Shown: positions 42,951 to 51,894 of the stretch, piece by piece | Position numbering within the stretch: position 1 is the stretch's first letter | Layout: each line of letters starts with the position of its first letter | Assembly (NCBI GenBank): GCA_046328115.1 | Contig: JAXLXE010000001.1 | Location: 248,001 to 312,000 of the forward strand | From: JAXLXE01 sp046328115 | GTDB taxonomy: Bacteria > Chloroflexota > UBA6077 > JACCZL01 | Direction of reading: 5' to 3' | DNA: 64,000 nt | Notes under the pieces: model-generated | Told to the model about the DNA's origin: nothing | Database searches by the model: none | What the model saw: the letters and a program-made list of their open reading frames with translations, nothing else | Position numbers and translations under genes: made by a program

Positions 42951-43084
42951 GGAGCGGCAGGGCTTCGTTGGCCTCACGGCCCGGCCCACGCCCTGCGCTT
43001 CACAGAAGGCTAATCCGCAGGCCAGTCCGGCTTCGAGTGAGCCAGTCACGAAATCGCCCTCGCGCGCGTTTATTTTCCAGGGCT

Positions 43085-45106
43085 TTGCTCGGGGAGACTC
43101 GTGATGCGGGGACTGGGATAGCACTCTGGCGTTACATCCGCCTTGCGTGGTCACGCGCGGCGGTTCGAGTGTTGCTTGTATTCGTGCTGGCCACGTTGGC
43201 GCCGGTTGGTGTCACGCTGGTGCAAATCAAGCAAGATATTGACGGTGCGGAGCGGCGTGCACACGACCATGCCCACAGCGTGGCCGCGTTCGCGGCGGGG
43301 GCGCTGGAGTCGCACATACGTGATGCGCGCAACGCCGCTGGGACCATCAGCCGCTTGCCCGCGTTTTTCAGCGGGACCGCCGCGGAGCGTAGCGAGATTC
43401 TCATCGCACTGGCCGGCGTCATGCCTGGCTATGTGGGACTGACGTACTACGGAGAGGATGGCACCCTGGATGCCGCAACTTCGCTCCGGCAGTACAGCAT
43501 GCCGGAATCACTTCTGGCGCGTGCCACGAGCCAATCCTCGCTGCTGGTGCGGCAACCGGTATTCACGCACGCGGCGATGCTTGATCACGCAACCGGAAGG
43601 CGACTGCTGCCGCTGATCATTCCGCTTGATAATCCGGGCGCTGGCCGCCGCCGCGGCTACCTGGCCGGCCTGCTAAGCGTCGACCGCGTTCTGGGTAGCT
43701 GGGCGGACTCACTGCTGCCGGCGGACGGTTCTTTGCTGCTTATCGATATGGACTCTAGCCTGATCATGCTGGGGACCGGGGATCTGACAGAATCGGTCAA
43801 CGTGCCGGCACCCGAGGCCAGCCTTAGCCCGATGCGCGAGGGACGCCCGACGTTTCGGCTCACCCCGCCCCACGACGGGCAGGAACGGCTGCGGTCCTGG
43901 GCCCCCCTGGCCGGCACCAGCTGGGTCGTGGCCGCGGACATCCCCACACGTGTCGTTTTTGGCTCCATCTACGCGCAGGCTGGCGAGCGCTTGGGCGTGT
44001 CCATCGCGGTGGCGGTGATCGCCTTTGCCACGCTCGTCGCGGTTGGCCGCAAGCTCAGGAGCACGCTGTATGCATTGCGGGCCGCCGCGGGCCGCTGGTC
44101 CGCCGGGCAGTGGGCCTATCGGACGGGCATCCGCGGCGCGGATGAGCTGGCCAGGCTGGCGGTTACGTTTGACGACATGGCGGATCGCCTGGCCACCGCG
44201 GAGCACCAGCGGGCGGCGGCGGAGGAAGCCATGCGTGTCAGCGAGGCCAGATACCGGATGCTTGTGGAGCAGGCGGCGGACGGGATCTTCGTTTTGGATG
44301 CAGATGGACGGATCGAGGAAGTGAACGCGCGCGCCTGCGACCTCTTCTCACAACCCGCCGAGCTGCTTCTGGCCCGGACGTTGTCATCGCTCGTTGCCGA
44401 GCCGGGAGGCGGCGTACGTCAAGGGCAGCCGCAGGCCGGCTCAGCGGGTGAGTGTTTGCTTCGGCGATTAGATGGCTCGCTTCTTCCGGTGGAGATGAGT
44501 CTCTGTCGTCTCAGCGATGGACGCAGTCTGGCGATCGTGCGAGATGTCAGCGAGCGGTACGCGTTGCAGCGACGATTGCGCCATGAAGCGAGCCACGACG
44601 CGCTCACGGGGCTACCGAATCGCCGCATGCTCCAGTCCCGTCTTGCGCGAGAGCTTGATGATGTCGAGCCGAATTTGCAGCCCGGCGGCTTGCTGCTCCT
44701 GGATCTGGACGGGTTCAAAGAGGTCAACGACACGTTGGGGCATCGAGCCGGCGACATCTTGCTCCAAGAGGTTGCTCGACGATTGTCCGGCGCCGTTCGA
44801 GGGCAAGATCTTGTCGCTCGGCTGGGTGGTGACGAGTTCGCGGTATTTCTGCCGTCCACCAGTCGGGACGGCGTGCTGCAGGTGGCCTTGCACCTGCTGT
44901 CGAGTTTGGAGCCGCCGGCGCTCATCGAGGGGCGGATGCTTACGATTGGCGGTAGTTTGGGCGTGGCGTGCTATCCCGCCCACTCGGCCGATCCGGACGG
45001 GTTGCTGCGCTGCGCGGACGTGGCCATGTACGTGGCGAAGCGGGGACGCACCGGATTCTCCGTGTATGGCACTGAATCTACGGTGCGTCTTGACGGCGCG
45101 GCGTGA
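43085..45106 (+). CDS. Membrane diguanylate cyclase: sensory domain, HAMP, PAS, GGDEF
   Basis: About 673 residues, making cyclic di-GMP from two GTP. A first helix (about 25-46) is followed by an extracytoplasmic sensing domain of about 270 residues, a second helix (about 310-330), a HAMP linker, a PAS domain (ARYRMLVEQAADGIF) and the GGDEF domain. The active-site RLGGDEFAVF is intact (G581). RGQD, five residues upstream, is an inhibitory I-site, so product feedback is likely. No EAL domain is present. The start is uncertain: the frame is open back to 42920, but that part covers a terminator hairpin, and TTG 43085 gives a short cytoplasmic leader. Confidence 0.85.
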   Translation: MLGETRDAGTGIALWRYIRLAWSRAAVRVLLVFVLATLAPVGVTLVQIKQDIDGAERRAHDHAHSVAAFAAGALESHIRDARNAAGTISRLPAFFSGTAAERSEILIALAGVMPGYVGLTYYGEDGTLDAATSLRQYSMPESLLARATSQSSLLVRQPVFTHAAMLDHATGRRLLPLIIPLDNPGAGRRRGYLAGLLSVDRVLGSWADSLLPADGSLLLIDMDSSLIMLGTGDLTESVNVPAPEASLSPMREGRPTFRLTPPHDGQERLRSWAPLAGTSWVVAADIPTRVVFGSIYAQAGERLGVSIAVAVIAFATLVAVGRKLRSTLYALRAAAGRWSAGQWAYRTGIRGADELARLAVTFDDMADRLATAEHQRAAAEEAMRVSEARYRMLVEQAADGIFVLDADGRIEEVNARACDLFSQPAELLLARTLSSLVAEPGGGVRQGQPQAGSAGECLLRRLDGSLLPVEMSLCRLSDGRSLAIVRDVSERYALQRRLRHEASHDALTGLPNRRMLQSRLARELDDVEPNLQPGGLLLLDLDGFKEVNDTLGHRAGDILLQEVARRLSGAVRGQDLVARLGGDEFAVFLPSTSRDGVLQVALHLLSSLEPPALIEGRMLTIGGSLGVACYPAHSADPDGLLRCADVAMYVAKRGRTGFSVYGTESTVRLDGAA

Positions 45107-45155
45107 GGACGGCGGGCAGGTACGGGGTGGACGGTTCCGAGCGACGGCGAGTCGG

Positions 45156-46340
45156 TCAGCGGCTCGGTCGATCGGGGTAGCTCAGCCCGACGTAGTTTTC
45201 GGCGAGGCTAGTCATCGCGGCGGCTGAGCTCGTGACGTAGTGAAGCTGAGAAAGCTGGAGCTTCTCGGTGAAGTGGTCTTCGTCTGCGCGGTGCAGCATG
45301 CTGGTCATCCACCAGGAGAAGTGCTCAGCCCGCCACACTCGCGGGAGACAGGTCTGGCTGTAGGCGTCAAGCCAATCGTCCTTGCCGTCGCGATAGTGGC
45401 GGGCCATGGCCGACGCGAGCGCGCGCGCGTCTCCAAGGGCCAGGTTCATCCCCTTGGCCCCAGTTGGGGGAACCACGTGCGCGGCGTCGCCGAGGAGGAA
45501 CAGGCGCCCGTGCTGCATCGGCTCCGCCACAAAGCTGCGCATGGCCGTGACGGCTCGTTCGAGGATTGGGCCGCTGCCCAGCGTGAACCCCGGCAGCTCG
45601 AACCGCGTCGAAAGCTCGTCCCAGATACGCTCGTCAGACCACTCGTCCAGATTCTCGTCGGGAGCACACTGCAGGTACGCCCGGGTGATGTTAGGTGTGC
45701 GCATGCTCTGTAACGCAAACCCACGCGGGTGATACGCGTAGATCAGCTCTTCGCTAGAAGGTGCCACCGCCGCCAGGATGCCAAGCCAGGCGAACGGATA
45801 GGTCCGCTGATACATCCGGATGGCTGATCTGGGGATGGCATCTCGGCAGACGCTGTGCGATCCATCACACGCGGCGACGAAGTCCGCGGTGAGGACGCGC
45901 TCGGCGCCATCGTAGTGGTAGCGGAGGGTCGGTCGCTCGTCCTGGAGTCCCTCGACTGTGGTGACGGCTGCCTCGAAGCGAACGTCTCCACCGTCAGCCA
46001 GGCGGGCCGTTATCAAGTCCTTGACTACTTCCTGCTGCCCGTACACCGTGATGGACTTGCCACCGGTCAAGGCGGACAAATCGATGCGGTGGGATTCGCC
46101 GTCAAACCTCAGCTCAATACCGTGGTGGACGAGTGATTCCGCGCGGAGCCGATCGCCAACCCCGGTCTGGCACAACAACTCAACGCTCTGGTGCTCCAGG
46201 ACGCCGGCGCGGACGCGCCGCTCGACGTAATCACGCGAGCGGTGCTCCAGCACCACGGACTGGATGCCCGCGCGGGCGAGGAGGTGTGAGAGCATCAGTC
46301 CAGCTGGACCCGCCCCCACGATCGCGACCTGGGTGTGCAT
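45156..46340 (-). CDS. pobA: 4-hydroxybenzoate 3-monooxygenase
   Basis: A 394-residue flavoprotein hydroxylase, the same length as Pseudomonas PobA. It converts 4-hydroxybenzoate to protocatechuate with NADPH and O2. FAD motifs are IVGAGPAGLML (about 7-17), a central DGSHSVCRDAIP and GDAAHVVPPTGAKGMNLALGDA. HPRGFALQSMR keeps the Ser and Arg that bind the substrate carboxylate. The start ATG lies at 46340. No protocatechuate dioxygenase gene is nearby, so downstream metabolism must be encoded elsewhere. It is convergent with the cyclase gene, 49 bases away. Confidence 0.93.
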   Translation of the reverse strand: MHTQVAIVGAGPAGLMLSHLLARAGIQSVVLEHRSRDYVERRVRAGVLEHQSVELLCQTGVGDRLRAESLVHHGIELRFDGESHRIDLSALTGGKSITVYGQQEVVKDLITARLADGGDVRFEAAVTTVEGLQDERPTLRYHYDGAERVLTADFVAACDGSHSVCRDAIPRSAIRMYQRTYPFAWLGILAAVAPSSEELIYAYHPRGFALQSMRTPNITRAYLQCAPDENLDEWSDERIWDELSTRFELPGFTLGSGPILERAVTAMRSFVAEPMQHGRLFLLGDAAHVVPPTGAKGMNLALGDARALASAMARHYRDGKDDWLDAYSQTCLPRVWRAEHFSWWMTSMLHRADEDHFTEKLQLSQLHYVTSSAAAMTSLAENYVGLSYPDRPSR

Positions 46341-46428
46341 CCTCAGATGCTAGTGCATCGCGCGCCGTGGGGACAGTCTCCGGAACGAGGGCTTGGCTGA
46401 GGGCGCGGCGATTGTGATGGGAGGGAAC

Positions 46429-47361
46429 ATGAGATTTGGCATCCACAACTCATCGTGGCTGGACGCCCCGACCTCGTCGGAGTTGTTCACGACCGTGAAG
46501 GCAAAGGCTGGCTGGGCCGAGGCACAGGGGTTTGACTGGTTCTCCGTGCTGGATCACATGATCCAGATCCCGCGCGTGGGCGCCGCTGACGAGCCTGTGA
46601 TGGAGGGCTGGACCGTCCTGTCCGCAATCGCTGCCGTGACCTCGCGCATGCGCCTGGCGACGCTGTGCACCGCGGTGGGCTATCGCAATCCGGCCCACCT
46701 GGCCAAGATCGCGGCAACGGTAGATCTGATCAGCGGTGGACGGCTGACGCTGGGCATCGGCGCGGGATTTTACGAAGAGGAGTACCGACAGTACGGGTGG
46801 GAGTTTCCAGAGCGGCCTTCCGTTCGGATTGCCCAGTTGGAGGAGGCGATCGAGCTCATCGTCAAGCTGTGGACGGAGCCGCGGACGACCTTCCACGGGG
46901 CGTACTTCCACGCGACGGAAGCGATTCTGGAGCCCAAGCCGCTCCAGAAGCCGCGGCCACCCGTGCTCATCGCCGGTGCCGGCGAGCGGCTGACGCTGCG
47001 GGCGGTTGCCCGCCTGGGCGATGCCTGCAACTTCGTTGATGGGGACATGACCGAGATTCGGCGGGAGCTAGACGTGTTGCGAGGGCACTGCGATGCCGTG
47101 GGCCGGGACTTCGATACCATCGAGAAGACCAGAGTGCAGGGCTGGCTCATCGGCCGAGATGAGGCGGACGTGGCGGCGAAGTGCGATCGGCTAGCGAGCC
47201 GTGGTCCGCTTGGGGGTTTCATTGGAACGGTCGCGGAAGCGATCGATGAGGTTGGGGCCCACCGCGACGCGGGGATCGACCTGTTGATCTACGCTGATCG
47301 ACGGAACGATCCCGAATCACGTGAGATCTTCGCCTCGGACGTCATGCCTCGATTTCGGTGA
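46429..47361 (+). CDS. Luciferase-like (LLM class) F420- or flavin-dependent oxidoreductase
   Basis: A 310-residue TIM-barrel oxidoreductase. The landmarks are FDWFSVLDHM near residue 36, TLCTAVGYRNPAHLAKIAATVD, LTLGIGAGFYEEEY and PRPPVLIAGAGERLTLR. The last segment is typical of F420-dependent members, as in TIGR03560-like proteins, but FMN cannot be excluded. I chose the ATG at 46429 with GGGAGGG just upstream. The TGA stop at 47359-47361 is followed, in the same frame, by the remnant of an ABC ATPase, which marks a recombination junction. Neighbouring PobA is divergent. Confidence 0.88.
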   Translation: MRFGIHNSSWLDAPTSSELFTTVKAKAGWAEAQGFDWFSVLDHMIQIPRVGAADEPVMEGWTVLSAIAAVTSRMRLATLCTAVGYRNPAHLAKIAATVDLISGGRLTLGIGAGFYEEEYRQYGWEFPERPSVRIAQLEEAIELIVKLWTEPRTTFHGAYFHATEAILEPKPLQKPRPPVLIAGAGERLTLRAVARLGDACNFVDGDMTEIRRELDVLRGHCDAVGRDFDTIEKTRVQGWLIGRDEADVAAKCDRLASRGPLGGFIGTVAEAIDEVGAHRDAGIDLLIYADRRNDPESREIFASDVMPRFR

Positions 47362-47735
47362 CGGGCCGGCCGCGACCAGTGGGTCCCCGAGTTCTCTAGC
47401 GGGATGATTCGCCGACTCGAGACCGCGCAGGCCATGTTGCATCGTCCGGCGGTCTTGTTCCTTGACGAGCGGACGGTTGGACTCGACCCGCTCGCGCGTG
47501 AGGCGGTGTGGGGCCACGCGCGGCGACTCACATCCGGTTTCGGCACCATGATCATGCCGATGACCCACTACATGGGGGAGGCGGAGAGCCGGTGCGGTCA
47601 GGTCGCGATTCTCCACCGCGGCTTGCTCGCCGATCTCGGGACCCCTCCCACGTCGAAAGCCTCGATCGGCCGCGAGGGTGCGACGCTCGAAGACGTCTTC
47701 GAGCGTATCTCGGGGGGCGAGCTCTCAGCGCGCCC
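47362..47735 (+). pseudogene. C-terminal remnant of an ABC-2 type (DrrA/CcmA-like) transporter ATPase
   Basis: Read directly after the LLM gene stop, the frame encodes RDQWVPEFSSGMIRRLE, the ABC signature region. It continues with AVLFLDERTVGLDP (Walker B and D-loop, with Arg for Pro after DE) and MTHYMGEAE (H-loop). It ends at TLEDVFERISGGE, the usual end of this family. About 180 N-terminal residues, including Walker A, are absent, and no permease follows. Past 47735 the frame runs on only as the antisense of the DedA gene. It can be translated from ATG 47404 but cannot bind ATP alone. Confidence 0.82.
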
Positions 47736-48324
47736 TTGCCCGGCGTCGTGCGATGATGACCAGTATCGTCACGGTGATTGCCGCCAGCAATGCCGTCTGG
47801 ATGGAGAGTTGAATCTGGACTACCCGGGCCCACTCCTCCGCGACGATCCAGCCGAGGGTGATCAACGTAGAGCTCCAGGCGGCGCTGCCCAGCGTCACGT
47901 ACGTGAGAAAGCGGCCAAGCGGCATGCGGCAAACTCCGGCCGGAATCGCCACGAGGCTTCCCAGGGGCAGGAGTCTGGCCGCGAACACAGCGGCGCCGCC
48001 CCATCGCAGAAACCAGGCCTCCGCCCGATTGAGATCTCGCTGGCTTACTAGCCGAACGCGCGCCGCCAGGTGCCCGGCCGTTAGGATCACCGACTCGCGT
48101 CCCCACCGTGCCAGGCCGTAGAGCACCATCTGCCCGATGACTGATCCGGCGACAGCCGAGAGGATCACCTCCGGCAGGTTCATCGCCCCGGTCGCTGCCA
48201 GGAAGCCCACGAATGGCAGGAGCGCGTCGATTGGCACGAGAGGGAGGCACTCGTCCGCCGCGAGGAGCAGCACGATCCCTGTGTAGCCCAGGGACAGGAA
48301 GACCGCCTGGAGGCTTTCCATCAT
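47725..48324 (-). CDS. DedA-family membrane protein
   Basis: A 199-residue protein from the ATG at 48324 (a second ATG follows at once). Four to five hydrophobic helices are visible. The family landmarks ADECLPLVPIDALLPFVGFL and FAARLLPLGSLVAIPAG are present. In the second motif most members have an Arg three residues after the Pro; here it is Ser. DedA proteins transport or flip phospholipids and support membrane homeostasis. The frame is open farther upstream, but that segment is Arg-rich and non-family. Its 3' end overlaps the ABC remnant on the other strand. Confidence 0.85.
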   Translation of the reverse strand: MMESLQAVFLSLGYTGIVLLLAADECLPLVPIDALLPFVGFLAATGAMNLPEVILSAVAGSVIGQMVLYGLARWGRESVILTAGHLAARVRLVSQRDLNRAEAWFLRWGGAAVFAARLLPLGSLVAIPAGVCRMPLGRFLTYVTLGSAAWSSTLITLGWIVAEEWARVVQIQLSIQTALLAAITVTILVIIARRRARAR

Positions 48325-48498
48325 GTCGCTTCGATCGCCTCGGAGCGCGACCGCGTGGAGCCCGAGAGCTCCCAAGCCGATTGCGCGGCGCGGATTGCTC
48401 GCGTCACGTGAACACCGCGGGGGCAAGTGGGTCGACGGGCTTTGCTGGGATCAACGCCCGGTCCGGCGCGTTGCGGACTGATTGGCATGCCGCGCACG

Positions 48499-49143
48499 TC
48501 AGGTCAACAGTACTGCAAGGATTCCCACGAGGAAGATGCCGTCGAACACACCGGCGCCGCCGATGCTCAGCATGAGCGCGGGCATCGTTCGGAGCGCGGG
48601 CAAGTTCAGCAGGTCCGCTCCAATGAGCACTCCCAGCGTGCCGCTGATGTAGGCCACCCGGGGGGCCTCGTCGTGGGCAAGCAGGAGCGCCATGCCCACG
48701 GCGACCAGGGGCGGGATGAAGCCGGGTAGCGTGATGCCGACGGCGGGGACCGGACGCGCGAGCATCTTGGCGACGGCGGTTACGACCGCGGTCGCCACCA
48801 GCGTGGGTAGGACGGGGGCACCAGGCAACAGGTAGAGGCTGAATAGCACGGGGACAACGGCGCCGCCCACGTTGACCGCGATGACCTGCTGCTCGACCCG
48901 GGGCGGGAAGTAGAAGAAGAACCGAAAGAGGTGATGGTTGGCCGGCTCGATGAGCACGGGACGGCGAGAGACGGGGATATTGACCAGGCTCCCGATGAGG
49001 GACGCCGCGAACAGCAGCATCGCGCCTGTGGGTGAAAGACCGAGACGGTGAAACGACAGGGTGATCGCCTGGAAGTAGACGAGACCAAACAGGAGGGACG
49101 CGAGCAGCAGGAGGACGACGAAGATGGCTAGGCAACCCGGCAC
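48499..49143 (-). CDS. DUF1614 membrane protein
   Basis: A 214-residue polytopic protein with six or seven helices. The C-terminal SIGGAGVFDGIFLVGI and the N-terminal SRRPVLIEPA segments fit DUF1614, a family of unknown function found in Chloroflexota, Firmicutes and archaea. An ATG start at 49143 is used. It lies between the DedA and FtsH genes on the same strand, with gaps of 174 and 79 bases, so cotranscription with ftsH is possible. Nothing in the sequence suggests a substrate. Confidence 0.8.
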   Translation of the reverse strand: MPGCLAIFVVLLLLASLLFGLVYFQAITLSFHRLGLSPTGAMLLFAASLIGSLVNIPVSRRPVLIEPANHHLFRFFFYFPPRVEQQVIAVNVGGAVVPVLFSLYLLPGAPVLPTLVATAVVTAVAKMLARPVPAVGITLPGFIPPLVAVGMALLLAHDEAPRVAYISGTLGVLIGADLLNLPALRTMPALMLSIGGAGVFDGIFLVGILAVLLT

Positions 49144-49222
49144 GGTGTGCGCTCCGTAGCGGTGTGGGCCTGGGCGGCGGTGCCGTTGCTGGGCGGCGAG
49201 ACGATCATGCGCTGGCGCCGCT

Positions 49223-51202
49223 TCAGGTAGGAGCGGTCACGGCGGCTCCGGTGTCCATCGTCGCGGCTGGTTCGAGCAGCGCATCGAGTTGTTGCGCGTC
49301 CACGGTCTCGTGGGCCAGAAGCTCATTAGCCAGCAGGTCGAGGAGATGGCGTTTGTTGGTCAAAATGGCCAACGCTCGGGCGTAGCCCTGTCCGAGGAGT
49401 TTCTCGACGGCCTGGTCGATATCGGCGGCCGTCTCATCGGCATGGGCGCGTGATCCCGGTAGCCCTTGGTACGGACCCTCGTCGCTGTAGACTCCGAGAC
49501 CCAGATCATCGCTCATTGCCCAGACTGTTACCATGCGTCTGGCAAGCGCTGTTGCCTGTTTCAGATCGCTTTCAGCGCCCGTGGCGGGCTGACCGAAGAC
49601 CAGATTCTCGGCGGCGCGGCCGGCCAGCATGCCGGCGAGTCGACCACACAGGTAGTCCTTGGTGTAGCCGTGACGGTCTTCCTTCGCGAGCTGCTCGGTC
49701 ACGCCGAGGGCGCGACCGTGGGGGATGATGGTGACCTTGTTCACCGGATCCGCACCTGGCGTGAAGCGGGCTACGAGGGCATGGCCGCTTTCGTGGTAGG
49801 CGACGAGGCGCCGCTCATCCTCATTCATGAGCCCAGCGTGGCGGATGCCGAGGATGATCTTGTCGAGCGCGTCATCGAAATCGGTCACGCCGATATCGGT
49901 GCCGCCGCGGCGGGCCGCCGCGAGAGCTGCCTCGTTGGCAAGGTTTGCGAGATCCGCGCCGGAGAAGCCTGGCGTGCGGCGGGCGAGGGCATCAAGATCC
50001 ACGCCCCGTGTGAGCGGTAGGCCCCGGGTGTGGATGCGCAGAATGGCGGTGCGCCCGGCGCGGTCGGGAAGCTCCAGATTTACCTGCCGATCGAACCGAC
50101 CGGGACGCAGCAGCGCGGGGTCCAGCACATCAGGACGGTTCGTGGCCGCCAGCACGATCACGTTCTCCTGCGGGTCGAACCCGTCCATCTCCACCAGAAG
50201 CTGATTGAGCGTCTGTTCGCGCTCCTCGCCGGCGCCAGAGATGGCGGCGCCACGCTGCCTCCCCACGGCATCGATCTCATCCACGAAGATGATGGAGGGT
50301 GCCTCCGCCTTTGCCTTGGCAAAGAGGTCGCGGACGCGGCTGGCGCCCACGCCCACGATCATCTCGACGAACTCCGAGGCCGAGATGCTGAAGAAGGGGA
50401 CGTTGGCCTCGCCGGCCGTGGCACGCGCGAGGAGCGTCTTGCCGGTGCCCGGTGGCCCCAGGAGCAGGACGCCCCGGGGTAGGCGGGCGCCGAGCTTGTG
50501 GTAGTAGTCGGGCCGCTTGAGGAAGTCGACGATCTCCAGCAGCTCCTGCTTGGCCGCGTCTTCGCCGGCCACGTCCGCGAACGTGATGCTGGGTCGGTCC
50601 GCGGTGTAACGTCGAGCGCGGCTGGCGCCAAACCCGAACAGGGCCTGCTGACCTCGGCCGGCCTGGCGAGCCATGAGCACGAGCAGGCCGATCAGGACGG
50701 CCGTCGGGAGCAGCCCCACGAGGAGGTCGAAGAGCCACGATCCGCTCCGCGCCTCGCGGATCGTGACGGTGACTCCGCGCTCTTCCAAGATCGGCATGAG
50801 CTGCTCGTCGGCGTTGGCGGGTCCGACAGTGGTGAATTCGGCATACAAGCGATCCGCGGCCGCGCCCGGTGTGGCGGCAGGTGGGGTGCCGGACATCCCC
50901 GGGGTGGGCGTGATCCCGAGGCCCGCAGCGGTCATTGGCTCGCGGAACTGACCCTGGATCGTCGCGCCGGTGATCGTCACCGCGGCCACGTTGCCGTCTC
51001 GGAGCTGCGACACGAATCCCGAGTACGGGACACTGATGGTCGTGGTGCGCTGGGCCTGGAGGTAGGTGGTCAGGTTCCAGATGAGCGCCACGATGAGGAG
51101 CGGCCACCAGATCCAGCCAGGTATGAGTGGCTTGTACTCTCGCGATTGGTTCGAGGGCTTGTCCGAGCGCGGCCGCGCGCGTTCTGGCGACTCCGATGCC
51201 AC
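49223..51202 (-). CDS. ftsH: ATP-dependent membrane zinc protease FtsH
   Basis: A 659-residue AAA+ protease that degrades membrane and short-lived proteins. Two helices (about 30-47 and 157-178) flank an extracytoplasmic domain with a Pro/Ala/Thr-rich insert (about 95-118). Walker A is GPPGTGKT (249-256), Walker B IIFVDEID (304-311), the SRH is ATNRPDVLDPALLRPGRFDR, and the zinc site is HESGH (470-474). The pore loop reads MIVGVG where E. coli has MFVGVG, so the aromatic pore residue is Ile282. The GTG start at 51202 is two bases after the upstream PrsW-like stop; the frame is open farther, but only as that gene's shadow. The two proteases are probably coexpressed. Confidence 0.93.
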   Translation of the reverse strand: MASESPERARPRSDKPSNQSREYKPLIPGWIWWPLLIVALIWNLTTYLQAQRTTTISVPYSGFVSQLRDGNVAAVTITGATIQGQFREPMTAAGLGITPTPGMSGTPPAATPGAAADRLYAEFTTVGPANADEQLMPILEERGVTVTIREARSGSWLFDLLVGLLPTAVLIGLLVLMARQAGRGQQALFGFGASRARRYTADRPSITFADVAGEDAAKQELLEIVDFLKRPDYYHKLGARLPRGVLLLGPPGTGKTLLARATAGEANVPFFSISASEFVEMIVGVGASRVRDLFAKAKAEAPSIIFVDEIDAVGRQRGAAISGAGEEREQTLNQLLVEMDGFDPQENVIVLAATNRPDVLDPALLRPGRFDRQVNLELPDRAGRTAILRIHTRGLPLTRGVDLDALARRTPGFSGADLANLANEAALAAARRGGTDIGVTDFDDALDKIILGIRHAGLMNEDERRLVAYHESGHALVARFTPGADPVNKVTIIPHGRALGVTEQLAKEDRHGYTKDYLCGRLAGMLAGRAAENLVFGQPATGAESDLKQATALARRMVTVWAMSDDLGLGVYSDEGPYQGLPGSRAHADETAADIDQAVEKLLGQGYARALAILTNKRHLLDLLANELLAHETVDAQQLDALLEPAATMDTGAAVTAPT

Positions 51203-51204
51203 TG

Positions 51205-51894
51205 TCAGGCCCCGTCCGTTCGCGCCCGCGTCTCTGGCTCGAGATTGATGGCTGGGGCCGGTAAAGCGGTCCGCGATGCCCATTGTTGACGGAGGCGCAG
51301 CATGCCGACCAGGGACAGCAGGGTCAATCCGCTGATGAGCGCCGCGTAGTACACAAGCATGTCGGCCAGCGCGGGGGGGAGGAGAAGGATCACCCAGAAC
51401 TGGCTCATGATCGGGGCGGCCGTCAACAGCGCGGCGACGAACATGGAGACGAGGTGCATCGTGTCCCAGGCGGCGTGGAGCACGGTCACGAGGATGAACG
51501 CGCGCACGAGTGACCAGGACGCTCGAAGATGCCCGCTCCTGGCCGAGGAGAACAGTGTCCCGCCGAGAATCGCCGTCCACAACCCGTGGCCGACGGGTGC
51601 CAGGATTCCGCGCAGCAGCTCTGTGGACACCAGATTTCCCAGTGAGAAGACGATGGTTCGTCCCTCGCGAACTATAAGCGCGCTGAGCGCGTAGCCGCTG
51701 CTCTCGAGTGCCGCGAAGCCGAACCCGACGGCGGCGCCCAGTACCACGCCGTCACGGGTGACGTATCTCGGGAGCCCGCGAGCGACGAGCACCAGCCCGA
51801 CCAGTTTCACGAATTCCTCGATCAATCCGGCCCCCAGGAACGCGAGGACGCCAGAGCGGAGCAACGCGGACTCTAGGAGAGAAGCGGCCATCAC
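51205..51894 (-). CDS. PrsW-family intramembrane protease-like protein
   Basis: A 229-residue polytopic protein. The family signatures are GAGLIEEFVKLVGL (EExxK, about residue 25), GFGFAALESSGY, and the late His in LHAAWDTMH. PrsW enzymes are putative glutamic intramembrane proteases that cut membrane anti-sigma factors. Usual members have two more helices before EExxK; none is clear in the open upstream frame, so the N-terminus may be short or mis-started (GTG 51894 or ATG 51891). It directly precedes ftsH, with a two-base gap. Confidence 0.8.
   Translation of the reverse strand: MMAASLLESALLRSGVLAFLGAGLIEEFVKLVGLVLVARGLPRYVTRDGVVLGAAVGFGFAALESSGYALSALIVREGRTIVFSLGNLVSTELLRGILAPVGHGLWTAILGGTLFSSARSGHLRASWSLVRAFILVTVLHAAWDTMHLVSMFVAALLTAAPIMSQFWVILLLPPALADMLVYYAALISGLTLLSLVGMLRLRQQWASRTALPAPAINLEPETRARTDGA

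Noticed and set aside
42920..43084. Longer N-terminus for the diguanylate cyclase
   Set aside because: It would cover a hairpin after the FAH-family gene and encode a very Arg-rich leader not expected before the first helix.
47404..48051. 215-codon frame as a complete ABC ATPase gene
   Set aside because: It lacks Walker A and its second half is antisense to DedA; called a pseudogene.
47552..48250. 232-codon minus-strand frame
   Set aside because: It overlaps the DedA gene in another frame and is Arg/Pro-rich shadow sequence.
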